This document shows, piece after piece, positions 28,095 to 38,700 of a stretch of DNA of 64,000 bases. Each line of letters starts with the position of its first letter. Within the stretch, counting starts at the first letter, position 1. A program made the position numbers and the translations under genes. This DNA is from an uncultured Lachnospiraceae bacterium (GTDB lineage Bacteria; Bacillota; Clostridia; Lachnospirales; Lachnospiraceae), in the NCBI GenBank assembly GCA_934351255.1, contig CAKRJH010000010.1, positions 30,308-94,307 on the forward strand, read 5' to 3'. The notes under the pieces are model-generated. The model saw only the letters and a list, made by a program, of their open reading frames with translations. It had not been told where the DNA came from and made no database searches.

Positions 28095-28142
28095 AGGTAA
28101 TAAGACCTCCTGTGTGCTATATCTAGTTTCGTTTTCACATAC

Positions 28143-28171
28143 AGTATACAAAATATGGGTTATTTTCGCAA
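28143..28171 (-). promoter_or_regulatory. dtd promoter
   Basis: On the minus strand, TTGCGA (28171-28166), a 17-bp spacer and TATACT (28148-28143). Confidence 0.6.
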
Positions 28172-28191
28172 TAATTCCCAAACGCAAAGTG

Positions 28192-28220
28192 TAGACTTAA
28201 AAATAAAATCATGATATACT
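28192..28220 (+). promoter_or_regulatory. promoter of the deacetylase at 28263
   Basis: TAGACT (28192-28197), a 17-bp spacer and TATACT (28215-28220). It diverges from the dtd promoter. Confidence 0.6.
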
Positions 28221-28262
28221 GATACGGCATGAGTGTACATACAGATGAAGGGAGATTAGAGC

Positions 28263-29225
28263 ATGAGTTCGCAGAATGCTTCAAGATCAGTGAATTCCGC
28301 TCAGTACCGGGCGCGAAAAGCTGAGAGAAAGCGTCAGATAAAGAGGGCTCGCCGAATCGCTCTGTGTGTCGTTCTGGTTGCCATATTGATCCCGGTGATC
28401 ATCTGTCTGGTCAGAGGTCACAAGATCAAGACTCTGAACAAACAGGTCAATACCCTGGAAAAGCAGATCAAGGAGACCGAGTCCCGGAACAATCAGTTAC
28501 AGGACCAGCTTGATGAGCAGAACCAGAAGCTTGAGGAACTGGAGCAGAAGGCGAAGGAACAGGCCAAAGCGGTCATCGATGACCCTGACAAGCCCAACGC
28601 ATATCTGACATTTGATGATGGCCCAAGCAAGAATACGGACATCATTTTGGACACTTTAGCCAAATATAACGTAAAAGCGACATTCTTCACGGTCGTTCAT
28701 GAGGGCGAGGAGAATGCCGCACGTTATAAGAGGATTGTCGCTGAAGGGCACACGATCGGGCTTCACTCCGGCAGCCACAATTATTCCAAGTTATATGCGA
28801 GTCTGGATGCGTTTAAGAAAGATGTACAACAGATCAGTGATTATGTGTATAAAGTGACCGGGGTGCGTTCACGCTATTACCGGTTCCCGGGAGGAAGCAG
28901 CAATCAGCTCAGTGTCAGAAAGGTCGATATCCAGGAATGTATCAAATATCTGACAGATTCGGGATATATCTATTATGACTGGAATGCAGAAAACGGGGAT
29001 GCCAAGGGGATCCGTTATACCCCGGGCCAGCTCGTTAACAATATGATCAACAATGTGACGCAGTGCAGCGGGGATGTGGTGATCTTATGTCACGATGAGG
29101 GCACAAAGACCAGCACGGCCAAGAGTGTGGGCAGGATGATCAAGGCACTCAAAAGTCTTGGATACGACATTTTGCCGATTACGAAAGACACCACACCGGT
29201 GCAGCATGTGACACTTACAAATTAA
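28263..29225 (+). CDS. membrane-anchored polysaccharide deacetylase
   Basis: A 320-residue protein. Residues 1-29 are basic and cytoplasmic, about 30-50 are a membrane anchor, and about 55-100 form a coiled coil. The NodB domain is about 112-310, with TFDDGPSKNTD near 117, the zinc motif HSGSHNY near 161, and RFPGG near 208. All catalytic motifs are present, so it probably deacetylates peptidoglycan outside the cell. It precedes pyrH by 20 nt. Confidence 0.92.
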   Translation: MSSQNASRSVNSAQYRARKAERKRQIKRARRIALCVVLVAILIPVIICLVRGHKIKTLNKQVNTLEKQIKETESRNNQLQDQLDEQNQKLEELEQKAKEQAKAVIDDPDKPNAYLTFDDGPSKNTDIILDTLAKYNVKATFFTVVHEGEENAARYKRIVAEGHTIGLHSGSHNYSKLYASLDAFKKDVQQISDYVYKVTGVRSRYYRFPGGSSNQLSVRKVDIQECIKYLTDSGYIYYDWNAENGDAKGIRYTPGQLVNNMINNVTQCSGDVVILCHDEGTKTSTAKSVGRMIKALKSLGYDILPITKDTTPVQHVTLTN

Positions 29226-29245
29226 GGGAAAGGATATAGAGTACT

Positions 29246-29950
29246 ATGGCAAAATATCATCGTATTTTATTGAAATTAAGCGGGGAGGCACTGGCCGGGC
29301 CGAACAAGACCGGATTTGATGAGCAGACCTGCCTCGGCATTGCCAGGCAGGTGAAGACTCTGGTGGACCAGGGCACACAGGTAGCGGTTGTGACCGGTGG
29401 AGGAAACTTCTGGAGAGGCCGCACCAGCAAGAATATTGACCGTACCAAGGCGGACCAGATCGGAACACTTGCGACGGTGATGAACTGTATCTATGTATCT
29501 GAGATCTTCCGGTCTGTGGGAATATCCACAGCCGTGATGACTCCGTTTGCCTGCAGTACCTTTACGGAGATGTTCTCCAAGGATGCTGCCAATGCACATC
29601 TGGAGAAGGGCACGGTCGTGTTCTTTGCAGGTGGCACAGGGCATCCGTATTTCTCCACAGATACCGCGCTGGTTCTTCGTGCGGTGGAGATGGAGGCCGA
29701 CATCATTCTGTCCGGCAAGTCCATTGACGGAGTCTATGACAGTGATCCGGCGCTGAATCCGGATGCTAAGAAATATGATGAGATCGACATCAATGAGGTG
29801 ATCAACCAGAGACTTGGTGTGATCGATCTGGCAGCGGCAGTGCTGTGTATGGAGAATCATATGCCGATGATGATCTTTGGCCTGAATGAAGAGAACAGTA
29901 TTGTTAACACAGTAAACGGCGTAACTCAGGGAACACTGGTTACTGCGTAA
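29246..29950 (+). CDS. pyrH: UMP kinase
   Basis: Converts UMP to UDP. The 234 residues begin with the kinase motif LLKLSGEAL. VTGGGNFWRG lies near 50 and the uridylate-binding segment GTGHPYFSTDTA near 132. It begins the pyrH-frr-uppS-cdsA-dxr-rseP run found in many bacteria. No tsf or rpsB lies upstream here. Confidence 0.96.
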   Translation: MAKYHRILLKLSGEALAGPNKTGFDEQTCLGIARQVKTLVDQGTQVAVVTGGGNFWRGRTSKNIDRTKADQIGTLATVMNCIYVSEIFRSVGISTAVMTPFACSTFTEMFSKDAANAHLEKGTVVFFAGGTGHPYFSTDTALVLRAVEMEADIILSGKSIDGVYDSDPALNPDAKKYDEIDINEVINQRLGVIDLAAAVLCMENHMPMMIFGLNEENSIVNTVNGVTQGTLVTA

Positions 29951-29969
29951 ATATTAGGAGGATTATAAC

Positions 29970-30521
29970 ATGAGTGACCTGACGATTTTTAGAGAAAAGA
30001 TGGACAAATCTATCGACAGCCTGGCAAGTGAGTACACGACGATCCGTGCCGGAAGAGCCAATCCACATGTGCTGGATCACATTACCGTAGATTATTATGG
30101 AACCCCTTCCAATCTGCAGGCGGTGGCTAATATTTCCGTACCGGAGGCGCGTACGATCATGATTCAGCCGTGGGAGGCAAGCCTGATCAAGGACATTGAG
30201 AAGGCGATCCTGATCTCAGATCTTGGCCTTACACCGAACAACGATGGCAAGGTGATCCGTCTGACGTTCCCGGAGCTTACCGAGGACCGTCGTAAGGAGC
30301 TGGTAAAGGATGTCAAGAAGAAGGGCGAGGCAGCCAAGGTAGCGATCCGTAACATCCGCCGTGATGCCAATGACTCTCTGAAGAAACAGCAGAAGGCCAA
30401 TGAGATTTCCGAGGATGAGCTGAAGACGGCTGAGACTGATGTTCAGAAGATGACCGATGAGTTTATCAAGAAGATTGATGTGATGATCGAGGACAAATCC
30501 AAGGAGATCATGACAGTATAA
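29970..30521 (+). CDS. frr: ribosome recycling factor
   Basis: Splits terminated ribosomes together with EF-G. The 183 residues are normal, with the RAGRANPHVLD motif near 27 and the C-terminal helical bundle rich in Lys and Glu. AGGAGG precedes the ATG. Confidence 0.97.
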   Translation: MSDLTIFREKMDKSIDSLASEYTTIRAGRANPHVLDHITVDYYGTPSNLQAVANISVPEARTIMIQPWEASLIKDIEKAILISDLGLTPNNDGKVIRLTFPELTEDRRKELVKDVKKKGEAAKVAIRNIRRDANDSLKKQQKANEISEDELKTAETDVQKMTDEFIKKIDVMIEDKSKEIMTV

Positions 30522-30541
30522 AACCAGACAGGATACACCGA

Positions 30542-30563
30542 GGGATGGACTGTAGTCCGTCCC
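30542..30563 (+). other. hairpin between frr and uppS
   Basis: GGGATGGACT (30542-30551) pairs with AGTCCGTCCC (30554-30563). The T tract after it is poor, so it may attenuate or process the transcript rather than stop it. Confidence 0.4.
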
Positions 30564-30590
30564 TTATGCTGTTTATATGGTATAGGAGGA

Positions 30591-31316
30591 ATGGACGTGG
30601 GTGACACACAAAAGAAGGTGCCAAGGCATGTTGCCATCATTCTCGACGGCAATGGCAGATGGGCAAAGAAACGCATGCTTCCACGCAATGCCGGGCATGC
30701 TGCGGGCAGCAAAAATGTAGAAAAAATATGTGCCGCGGCATGGGACATGGGGATCGAATATGTGACCATGTATGCGTTTTCGACAGAGAACTGGTCAAGA
30801 CCGCAGTCGGAGGTGGATGCGCTGATGAAGCTGCTTCACAGCTATCTCAAGGACTGTATCAAGACGAGCAAAAGGAACAATATGCAGGTGCGCGTGATCG
30901 GCGATATCACCAGACTGGAGCCGGATCTCCAGGCGCGTATCCGTGAGCTTGAGGAGGTATCCGCTGCCAACACGGGACTGCATTTCCAGGTGGCATTGAA
31001 TTACGGAAGCCGGGATGAGATCCGGCGCGGCATGCAGCAGATGGCCAGAGACGTCAAGGCAGGTCGGGTGGATCCGGAGCAGGTGGACGAGGCGCTGATC
31101 GGAAACTATCTGGATACCCGGGGGATCCCGGATCCGGATCTGATGATCCGCACCAGTGGAGAGCAGAGACTGTCCAATTATCTGCTGTGGCAGCTTGCCT
31201 ATGCGGAGTTTTATTTTACGGATGTCCTGTGGCCGGATTTCTCGGCAAAGGATCTGCAGGATGCCGTCGACTTTTATCAGGGCAGAGATCGTAGATTTGG
31301 AGGAATAAAGGGTTAG
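30591..31316 (+). CDS. uppS: isoprenyl transferase (undecaprenyl diphosphate synthase)
   Basis: cis-Prenyltransferase that makes the C55 lipid carrier for cell wall synthesis. The 241 residues show ILDGNGRWAKKR near 18-28 and the C-terminal RTSGEQRLSNYLLWQ. AGGAGG lies before the ATG at 30591. It ends 1 nt before cdsA. Confidence 0.95.
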   Translation: MDVGDTQKKVPRHVAIILDGNGRWAKKRMLPRNAGHAAGSKNVEKICAAAWDMGIEYVTMYAFSTENWSRPQSEVDALMKLLHSYLKDCIKTSKRNNMQVRVIGDITRLEPDLQARIRELEEVSAANTGLHFQVALNYGSRDEIRRGMQQMARDVKAGRVDPEQVDEALIGNYLDTRGIPDPDLMIRTSGEQRLSNYLLWQLAYAEFYFTDVLWPDFSAKDLQDAVDFYQGRDRRFGGIKG

Positions 31317-31317
31317 T

Positions 31318-32124
31318 ATGTTTAAGACGAGATTGATAAGTGGTATTGTGTTGATGGCCATTCTGATCGCACTTCTGGTCAATGGAGGCTGGGCTCTGTT
31401 TATTGCAGTGACCGTGATCTCAGTGATTGGTCTGTTTGAACTGTATCGTGCAGTTGGGATGCATAAAACGCTCCCGGCGTTCATTGGTTATATAAGCAGC
31501 ATTGTGACGGACTGTCTGATTCTGAACGATGACTATCGGATCCTGATGCTGTGGCTGATGATCACGCTGATCCTGATGATGGCCTGCTATGTCATCGCCT
31601 ATCCAAAGTTCCATTCGGAGCAGATCACGATGCTTTTTTTCGGCATCTTTTATGTGACGGTGATGCTGGCATATGTGTTCAAGGTACGCTACATTGAGCA
31701 GGGAATCTATCTGGTATGGCTGATCTTCGTTGGATCCTGGGGATCCGATACGCTGGCATATTGCAGCGGCAAACTTTTTGGAAAGAAAAAACTGCCGTCC
31801 AAGCTGAGTCCGAACAAGACGATCGCAGGATGTGTCGGCGGAGTGGTCGGTGCCGCGATCCTCGGATTCCTTTTTGCGTTGGCGGCATTCCATGACCGCA
31901 CACAGTTCTGGTGGCTGTTTGCACTAATCGGAGGCGTTTCCGCCGTGATCTCACAGATTGGAGACCTTGCGGCTTCTGCGATCAAGCGCAATCATGACAT
32001 CAAGGATTACGGAAAACTGATCCCGGGACACGGCGGTATTCTGGATCGCTTTGACAGCGTGATCTTTACGGCACCGATCGTGTATATTTTGTGTTTTGCG
32101 GGTGTGATGGCAGGAATCCTGTAG
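31318..32124 (+). CDS. cdsA: phosphatidate cytidylyltransferase
   Basis: Integral membrane enzyme that makes CDP-diacylglycerol. The 268 residues have about eight membrane spans. The C-terminal signature runs SQIGDLAASAIKRNHDIKD, then LIPGHGGILDRFDS, near 207-247. Confidence 0.95.
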   Translation: MFKTRLISGIVLMAILIALLVNGGWALFIAVTVISVIGLFELYRAVGMHKTLPAFIGYISSIVTDCLILNDDYRILMLWLMITLILMMACYVIAYPKFHSEQITMLFFGIFYVTVMLAYVFKVRYIEQGIYLVWLIFVGSWGSDTLAYCSGKLFGKKKLPSKLSPNKTIAGCVGGVVGAAILGFLFALAAFHDRTQFWWLFALIGGVSAVISQIGDLAASAIKRNHDIKDYGKLIPGHGGILDRFDSVIFTAPIVYILCFAGVMAGIL

Positions 32125-32137
32125 GAGGAGAGATACA

Positions 32138-33286
32138 TTGAGACAGATAGCGATATTGGGAAGTACTGGGTCGATCGGAACACAGACGCTGGAAGTGATC
32201 GACAACAATGATGATATGGAAGTTGCTGCGCTGGCAGCCGGTCACAACATTGATATGGTAGAGCAGCAGATCCGGAGATACCACCCGCAGCTGGTCTGCA
32301 TCTACGAAGAAAAGGCAGCCAGAGAACTGATGGGACGTGTGAGTGACCAGACGGTGGAGATCCTGTATGGGATGGATGGTCTGATCGCCTGTGCCACGTT
32401 GTCCTGTGTGGATGTGGTGGTCGCAGCGGTGGTCGGGATGATCGGGATCCGCCCGGTGATCGAGGCAATCCGCTGTGGCAAGGACATTGCTTTTGCCAAC
32501 AAGGAGACGTTGGTGACAGCGGGCCATCTGATCATGCCGCTGATCCGCAGACATCAGGTACTTCTGATGCCGGTGGACAGTGAACACGCGGCCATCTTTC
32601 AGTGCCTGAACGGGGAACACTCGGCTGAGGTTTCCAGGATCCTTTTGACAGCCTCCGGCGGACCGTTTCGCGGATATACGAGACAGCAGTTGGAACAGGT
32701 GACGGTGGAGGATGCCCTGAATCATCCAAATTGGAATATGGGAGCCAAGATCACCATAGATTCTTCCACCATGGCCAACAAAGGACTGGAGGTCATGGAG
32801 GCCAAATGGCTGTTTGATGTGGAGATCGATGACATAGAGGTGGTGATCCAGCCGCAGAGCGTGATTCATTCGATGGTGGAGTTCTGTGACGGAGCCGTGA
32901 TGGCACAGCTTGGAACACCGGATATGAAACTGCCGATCCAGTATGCGCTGACGTATCCCCAGAGAAGGAGTCTGCCGGGGAAGAGACTGGATTTTGCGGC
33001 ATTGGCGGATCTGACATTTGAGAAACCGGATCCGGACACCTTCCGCGCACTCGGCCTTGCGCTGGAAGCAGGACATGTGGGTGGAAGTATGCCGACGGTG
33101 TTTAATGCGGCCAATGAACGTGCGGTTGCTCTGTTCCTGGAACGTCGGATCAGCTATCTGCAGATTCCGGAACTGATCGAACAGTGCATGAACGGGCATC
33201 ACGTTGTGAACAATCCATCTCTGGATGACATTCTTGAGATTGAGACGGATACGTATCAGAAGATTGCCGGGTTCTATCCACAGTAG
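32138..33286 (+). CDS. dxr: 1-deoxy-D-xylulose 5-phosphate reductoisomerase
   Basis: Second committed step of the MEP isoprenoid pathway. The 382 residues begin with the NADPH loop ILGSTGSIGTQTL. ANKETLV lies near 120, and the metal/substrate residues follow in MPVDSEHAAIFQ near 144. The start is TTG at 32138 behind AGGAGG, with no better in-frame ATG. Confidence 0.95.
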   Translation: MRQIAILGSTGSIGTQTLEVIDNNDDMEVAALAAGHNIDMVEQQIRRYHPQLVCIYEEKAARELMGRVSDQTVEILYGMDGLIACATLSCVDVVVAAVVGMIGIRPVIEAIRCGKDIAFANKETLVTAGHLIMPLIRRHQVLLMPVDSEHAAIFQCLNGEHSAEVSRILLTASGGPFRGYTRQQLEQVTVEDALNHPNWNMGAKITIDSSTMANKGLEVMEAKWLFDVEIDDIEVVIQPQSVIHSMVEFCDGAVMAQLGTPDMKLPIQYALTYPQRRSLPGKRLDFAALADLTFEKPDPDTFRALGLALEAGHVGGSMPTVFNAANERAVALFLERRISYLQIPELIEQCMNGHHVVNNPSLDDILEIETDTYQKIAGFYPQ

Positions 33287-33327
33287 GATATGATGAGAGA
33301 GACTGAACGCATGGAGGATTTTATCTT

Positions 33328-34683
33328 ATGAATATTGTTGTTGCAGTATTGATATTTACAGTGATCGTGGTTTTCCACGAATTCGGACATTTTCTTCTGG
33401 CCAAGAAGAATAAAGTCGGAGTGACGGAGTTTTCCGTGGGCATGGGACCAAGACTGGTGACCGCCGCTAAGACCTCTTCGGGGATGCGTCTGAAACTGTT
33501 GTGCAGTCAGAAGACGTTTGAGTCAGATCCGGACTGGAAAGGTGTGACCAAGTATTCCTGGAAGCTGTTTCCAATCGGTGGTTCCTGCGCCATGGTAGGC
33601 GAGGATATGGACGATGTCTCGGAGGGTTCTTTCAACGGAGCCGGAGTCTGGGCCAGATTTTCCATCATCTTTGCAGGTCCGTTTTTCAATTTCATCATGG
33701 CCTTTGTCTTTGCGGTGATCATTCTGGGTGAGGCCGGAGTCGATCTTCCGAAAGTCACGTATGTCTATGCGGGACAGCCGGGACAGGAGGCCGGGGTACA
33801 GACCGGGGATGTGGTCAAATCCATCAACGGCAAACATATTACCATTGCCAGAGAGATCACCACCTACTTCCAGTTTCATCCGATGACAGGAGATCCGGTT
33901 GATGTGGTGGTGGAGCGTGACGGGAAAGACATTTCCCTGACGGTGGATCCTTCTTACAATACCCATCTGTTTGGATTTTCCTATCCTTCCGAGGCCAAAT
34001 CCAAGCCGGAGGTGCAGGCAGTCTCCGAGGGAGGTGGCTTTGAAAAGGCCGGTATCAAGGTCGGCGATGTGATCCGGAGTATTGAGGGACAGACGGTATC
34101 TAACGCCGGGGATCTGGCGACTGTGATCGAACCATACAAATCCGCCGGCAAGACGGTGACGATTGAGGTGGAGCGTGATGGAAAGACCATGAGCTTCCAG
34201 GTGACACCGACACCATATGATACCTACACACTGGGCTTTGTTGAGACAGATTACACCAAGGTCAGTCCACTGCAGGTACTCAAGTATAGTGTCTACGAAG
34301 TCAAGTACTGGATCGAGACGACTGTCGGAAGCCTGGGGCAGCTTGTGGCAGGAAAACTTTCCAGGGATGATGTCTCCGGCGTGGTCGGTGTCGTGGATGC
34401 CGTGGGAGGCGTAATTGACCAGAGTATGTCCATGGGCATGAAGGCCGTGATCATCAATGTGTTGTATATGTCTGTACTGCTCAGTGCGAACCTGGGAGTG
34501 ATGAATCTTCTGCCATTGCCGGCCCTGGACGGAGGCCGCCTGGTATTCATTCTGATCGAGGCGATCCGCGGCAAGCCGATCGACCGCAACAAGGAGGGCT
34601 TTGTCCATCTGATCGGCTTTGTCCTGCTGATGCTTCTGATGATATTTGTCATGTACAATGATATTTTGAAACTGATCCATTAA
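33328..34683 (+). CDS. rseP: RIP metalloprotease RseP
   Basis: Intramembrane site-2 protease that cleaves anti-sigma factors and signal peptides. The 451 residues contain HEFGH at 17-21 in the first membrane span and NLLPLPALDGGR near 391 in the third. Two PDZ-like segments lie between them (about 140-205 and 225-295), a duplication seen in RseP rather than in SpoIVFB. Confidence 0.94.
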   Translation: MNIVVAVLIFTVIVVFHEFGHFLLAKKNKVGVTEFSVGMGPRLVTAAKTSSGMRLKLLCSQKTFESDPDWKGVTKYSWKLFPIGGSCAMVGEDMDDVSEGSFNGAGVWARFSIIFAGPFFNFIMAFVFAVIILGEAGVDLPKVTYVYAGQPGQEAGVQTGDVVKSINGKHITIAREITTYFQFHPMTGDPVDVVVERDGKDISLTVDPSYNTHLFGFSYPSEAKSKPEVQAVSEGGGFEKAGIKVGDVIRSIEGQTVSNAGDLATVIEPYKSAGKTVTIEVERDGKTMSFQVTPTPYDTYTLGFVETDYTKVSPLQVLKYSVYEVKYWIETTVGSLGQLVAGKLSRDDVSGVVGVVDAVGGVIDQSMSMGMKAVIINVLYMSVLLSANLGVMNLLPLPALDGGRLVFILIEAIRGKPIDRNKEGFVHLIGFVLLMLLMIFVMYNDILKLIH

Positions 34684-34720
34684 TCGAACGAACCGGGAGC
34701 GGAGAAAGGAATGGGACGAA

Positions 34721-35782
34721 ATGTATCGAGACAACACCAAAGAAGTTCAGATTGGAAGCGTAAAGATCGGAGGAGGCAATCCGATCGCGATCCAGTCAAT
34801 GACCAATACAAAGACAGAGGATGTCAGGGCTACCGTGCGCCAGATCCTGGCTCTCGAGGAGGCTGGCTGTGATATCATCCGGTGCGCAGTGCCGACGATG
34901 GAGGCGGCGCAGGCACTGGAGAAGATCAAAAAGGAGATCCATATTCCGCTGGTGGCTGACATTCATTTTGACTATCGGCTGGCTATCGCTGCGATGGAAC
35001 ATGGGGCCGACAAGATCCGTATCAATCCCGGCAATATCGGTTCCAATGAGCGGGTGCAGGCGGTGGTGGATGTGGCAAAAGAACGCCACATTCCGATCCG
35101 TGTCGGCGTCAACAGCGGTTCCCTGGAGAAAGAATACATTGAACAGTATGGCGGCGTGACAGCGGAGGGCATTGTCAAAAGTGCACTTGGCAAGGTCCGT
35201 CTGATCGAGGATATGGGATACGATAATCTTGTGATCAGTATTAAATCATCCGATGTCATGATGTGCATCCGTGCGCATGAACTGATCGCGAAGCAGACGA
35301 AATATCCGCTCCATGTGGGGATCACAGAGTCCGGAACCGTGCTTTCCGGCAATATCAAGTCGGCAGTCGGCCTCGGCAATATCCTGTATCAGGGCATTGG
35401 CGATACGATCCGCGTCTCCCTGACCGGGGATCCGGTGGAAGAGATCCGTTCTGCCAAACTGATCCTTCGCACCCTGGGACTTCGCAAGGGCGGTGTGACT
35501 GTGGTTTCCTGTCCGACCTGCGGCAGGACGCAGATCGATCTGATCGGTCTGGCCGGTCAGGTGGAACAGATGGTGCAGGACATGGATCTGGATGTGAAAG
35601 TGGCTGTCATGGGATGTGTGGTCAACGGGCCGGGTGAGGCTGCGGAAGCAGATATCGGCATTGCCGGCGGCAAGGGTGTCGGCCTTCTGATCAAAAAGGG
35701 AGAGGTGATCGCCACATTGCCGGAGGATCAGCTGCTTGGCGCGCTGAAAGCGGAACTGGAGAAGATGCAGGGAGAAAGGTGA
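34721..35782 (+). CDS. ispG: 4-hydroxy-3-methylbut-2-en-1-yl diphosphate synthase
   Basis: Iron-sulphur enzyme near the end of the MEP pathway. The 353 residues have QSMTNT near 25, DIHFDYRLA near 85, and the cluster cysteines in CPTCGRTQ near 264 and MGCVVNGPGEA near 297. With dxr nearby, two of the MEP pathway steps are in this window. Confidence 0.95.
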   Translation: MYRDNTKEVQIGSVKIGGGNPIAIQSMTNTKTEDVRATVRQILALEEAGCDIIRCAVPTMEAAQALEKIKKEIHIPLVADIHFDYRLAIAAMEHGADKIRINPGNIGSNERVQAVVDVAKERHIPIRVGVNSGSLEKEYIEQYGGVTAEGIVKSALGKVRLIEDMGYDNLVISIKSSDVMMCIRAHELIAKQTKYPLHVGITESGTVLSGNIKSAVGLGNILYQGIGDTIRVSLTGDPVEEIRSAKLILRTLGLRKGGVTVVSCPTCGRTQIDLIGLAGQVEQMVQDMDLDVKVAVMGCVVNGPGEAAEADIGIAGGKGVGLLIKKGEVIATLPEDQLLGALKAELEKMQGER

Positions 35783-35786
35783 TAAC

Positions 35787-38700
35787 TTGCAAAAGACATT
35801 ATTAGAGACCTTTGTGGGGTTGAAACTGACCGATCGCCAGAAGAAGATGTTTGAGGAGGTTCAGGTCGAGTTTCTGAGGGTCTATAAACATAACAGACAG
35901 ATTCAGGTGGGGCTAGTCAGCAACCACCTGATTTCTTATCGTGAGATCAAATTGCTCAAGTATCAGTTGGAGCTGGTTCTTGGAAGCACCGGGTTCGACG
36001 TGGAGATCAAGGAGAGGTATGTCCTGTCGGAACAGTATACACCGGCCATCGTGTGGCAGGAATACAAACAGAGTGTGCTGGAGCGGCTCAAGGATCACAA
36101 GATGATTGATTTTAACATCCTGTATCATGGGCAGATCACGATGGAGGGAAACACGCTGACCATCGTCTGTGAGGATGACCGCATGTACCGCGCAAGACAA
36201 CAGCAGCTCATCCAGAGGCTGGAGCAGATGTTTCAGGAACTGGTGGATATGCAGATCCACGTGGAGATGGAATATATTCCGGCCAAACCGGTGGAATATA
36301 CAGAGGAATATGAGGTGGTTTCTCTTCCGGGAGCCGGGTACAAGACGATCCCGGAGCCGGCGCAGGTCGGCGAAGAGGCACCGTGGGAGGAGACGCCGGT
36401 TCAGGAGTCCGCAGCAGGCCAGAAGAAGGCGACGAAGCCTGCGGCTGCTGTGGCAGCTGCAGAAACTGCATCCGGTGGCAAGGCGTCACAGCGTACTGCA
36501 GCAAAGCAGTCCTCAGGCAGGAAGTCCGGACAAAAGGAGAACACCTTTTCCGGAAAATGGGATGGTTCCCGCAAAAAAGGCAGAAGGGGCGGCTATGGTG
36601 CCATTGACGAGGAATGCTTCTATGGACGTAATGTCGAGGGGGAAGTCATCTCGCTGTGTGATCTGGAAGGCGAGGGTATGGATATTGTCTTTGAGGGACA
36701 GATCATTTCCGTGGAGGAAAAGGAGACGAGAAGCGGAAAGATCCTGCTGACCTTCAATGTCACGGATTTTACCGACACGATCGGATGCAAGCTGTTTCTG
36801 GAAAAGGAACAGTGGGACGAGCTTGGCCAATATATTGCCAAGAAGAAATTTGTGAAGGTCAAGGGAGTACCGAACTACGACAATTATACTCATGAGACTA
36901 CGGTGAGTTCGATCAAGGGGATCAAACCGGGGCACGATACCCGCGTATTCCGGATGGACAATTATGAGGGAAAGAAGCGTGTCGAACTGCATGCCCATAC
37001 CCAGATGAGCGAGATGGATTCGGTCATGTCGGTGGAGTCCTATGTGAAGACGGCATTGAAGTGGGGACATGAGGCGATCGCGATCACAGATCACGGTGTC
37101 GTGCAGTCCTTCCCGGATGCGGAACATGCTCTGGGCAAAGGCGATCATCTCAAGATCATCTACGGTGTGGAGGCATATCTGGTGGATGACCTGGTGGACA
37201 TTGTCCGCGATTCCAAGGGACAGAACTTTTCCGGTTCGTTCGTGGTATTTGATCTGGAGACCACCGGATTTGGTGCGCGAAGCAGTGAGATCATTGAGAT
37301 CGGTGCTGTCAAGGTGGTGGATCACGTCATTACAGACCGGTTCTCCACGTTTGTCAATCCCGGACGTCCGATCCCGTATCACATCGAGAGTCTGACCGGG
37401 ATCAATGACAATATGGTCAAGGATGCGCCTGCGATCACCGAGATCCTTCCAAAGTTTCTGGAATTTTGTGAGGGCTGCGTCATGGTGGCTCACAATGCAG
37501 GCTTTGACATGGGATTTATCAAGCAGAAGGCCAGGGACCAGGGAATTCAGATCGACTTTACTGTGATCGATACCGTGGCGATGAGCCGTGCGCTGCTGCC
37601 GCATCTGGGCAATTTCAAACTGGATCGTGTGGCCAAGGAGCTGGGCGTGGTGTTGGACAACCATCACCGTGCGGTGGATGATGCCAACTGTACCGCAGAG
37701 ATTTTCCTGCGGCTGGTGGATCGTCTGGAAGCACAGGATATCCATTCTTTTGAGCAGCTCAATGAATTTGGCCGGCCGACCGACGAGATGATCCGCAAAA
37801 TGCCGTCGCATCATGCGATCATTCTGGCCAAAAATGAGATCGGGCGTGTCAATCTGTACCGCCTGGTGTCCGAGTCGCATCTGAGGTTCTTCCAGAGAAG
37901 ACCGAAGCTGCCAAAGAGCCTGTATCTGCAGTACAGTGAGGGACTTCTGATGGGATCCGCCTGTGAGGCAGGTGAACTGTACCAGGCAATCCTCGAGGAG
38001 AAGCCGGATGAGGAGATCGACCGTCTGGTGAAGTTTTATGATTATCTGGAGATCCAGCCACTCGGCAACGATGCGTTTATGATCCGGGACGACAATCATT
38101 ATCCGCAGATCCAGGACGAAAATGACCTTATGGATATCAACCGTAAGATCGTAGAACTCGGGGAGGCCTATCACAAGCCGGTCGTGGCTACCTGTGATGT
38201 ACATTTCCTGAATCCGGAGGATGAGATATACCGCCGGATCATTATGGCCGGCAAGGGCTTTGCCGATGCAGACCAGCAGCCACCGCTGTATTACCGTACC
38301 ACGGCGGAGATGCTGTCTGAGTTTCAGTATCTCGGTGCCAAAAAGGCGGAGGAAGTGGTTATCACTAACACCAACTTCATCGCGGATCTGATCGATGAGA
38401 TCTCGCCGGTCAGCCCGAGAAAATGTCCGCCGGAGATCGAAAATTCCGATCAGGACCTCAGGGATATCTGTTACAACAGGGCGCATGAAGTCTATGGCCC
38501 GGATCTGCCGGAGGTCGTGACAGAGAGACTGGAGCGTGAGCTGAACTCGATCATCAGCAACGGATATGCCGTAATGTATATTATCGCGCAGAAGCTGGTG
38601 TGGAAGTCCAACGAGGACGGCTACCTGGTAGGTTCCAGGGGATCGGTGGGTTCCTCCTTCGTCGCGACGATGGCGGGGATCAGTGAGATCAATCCGCTGC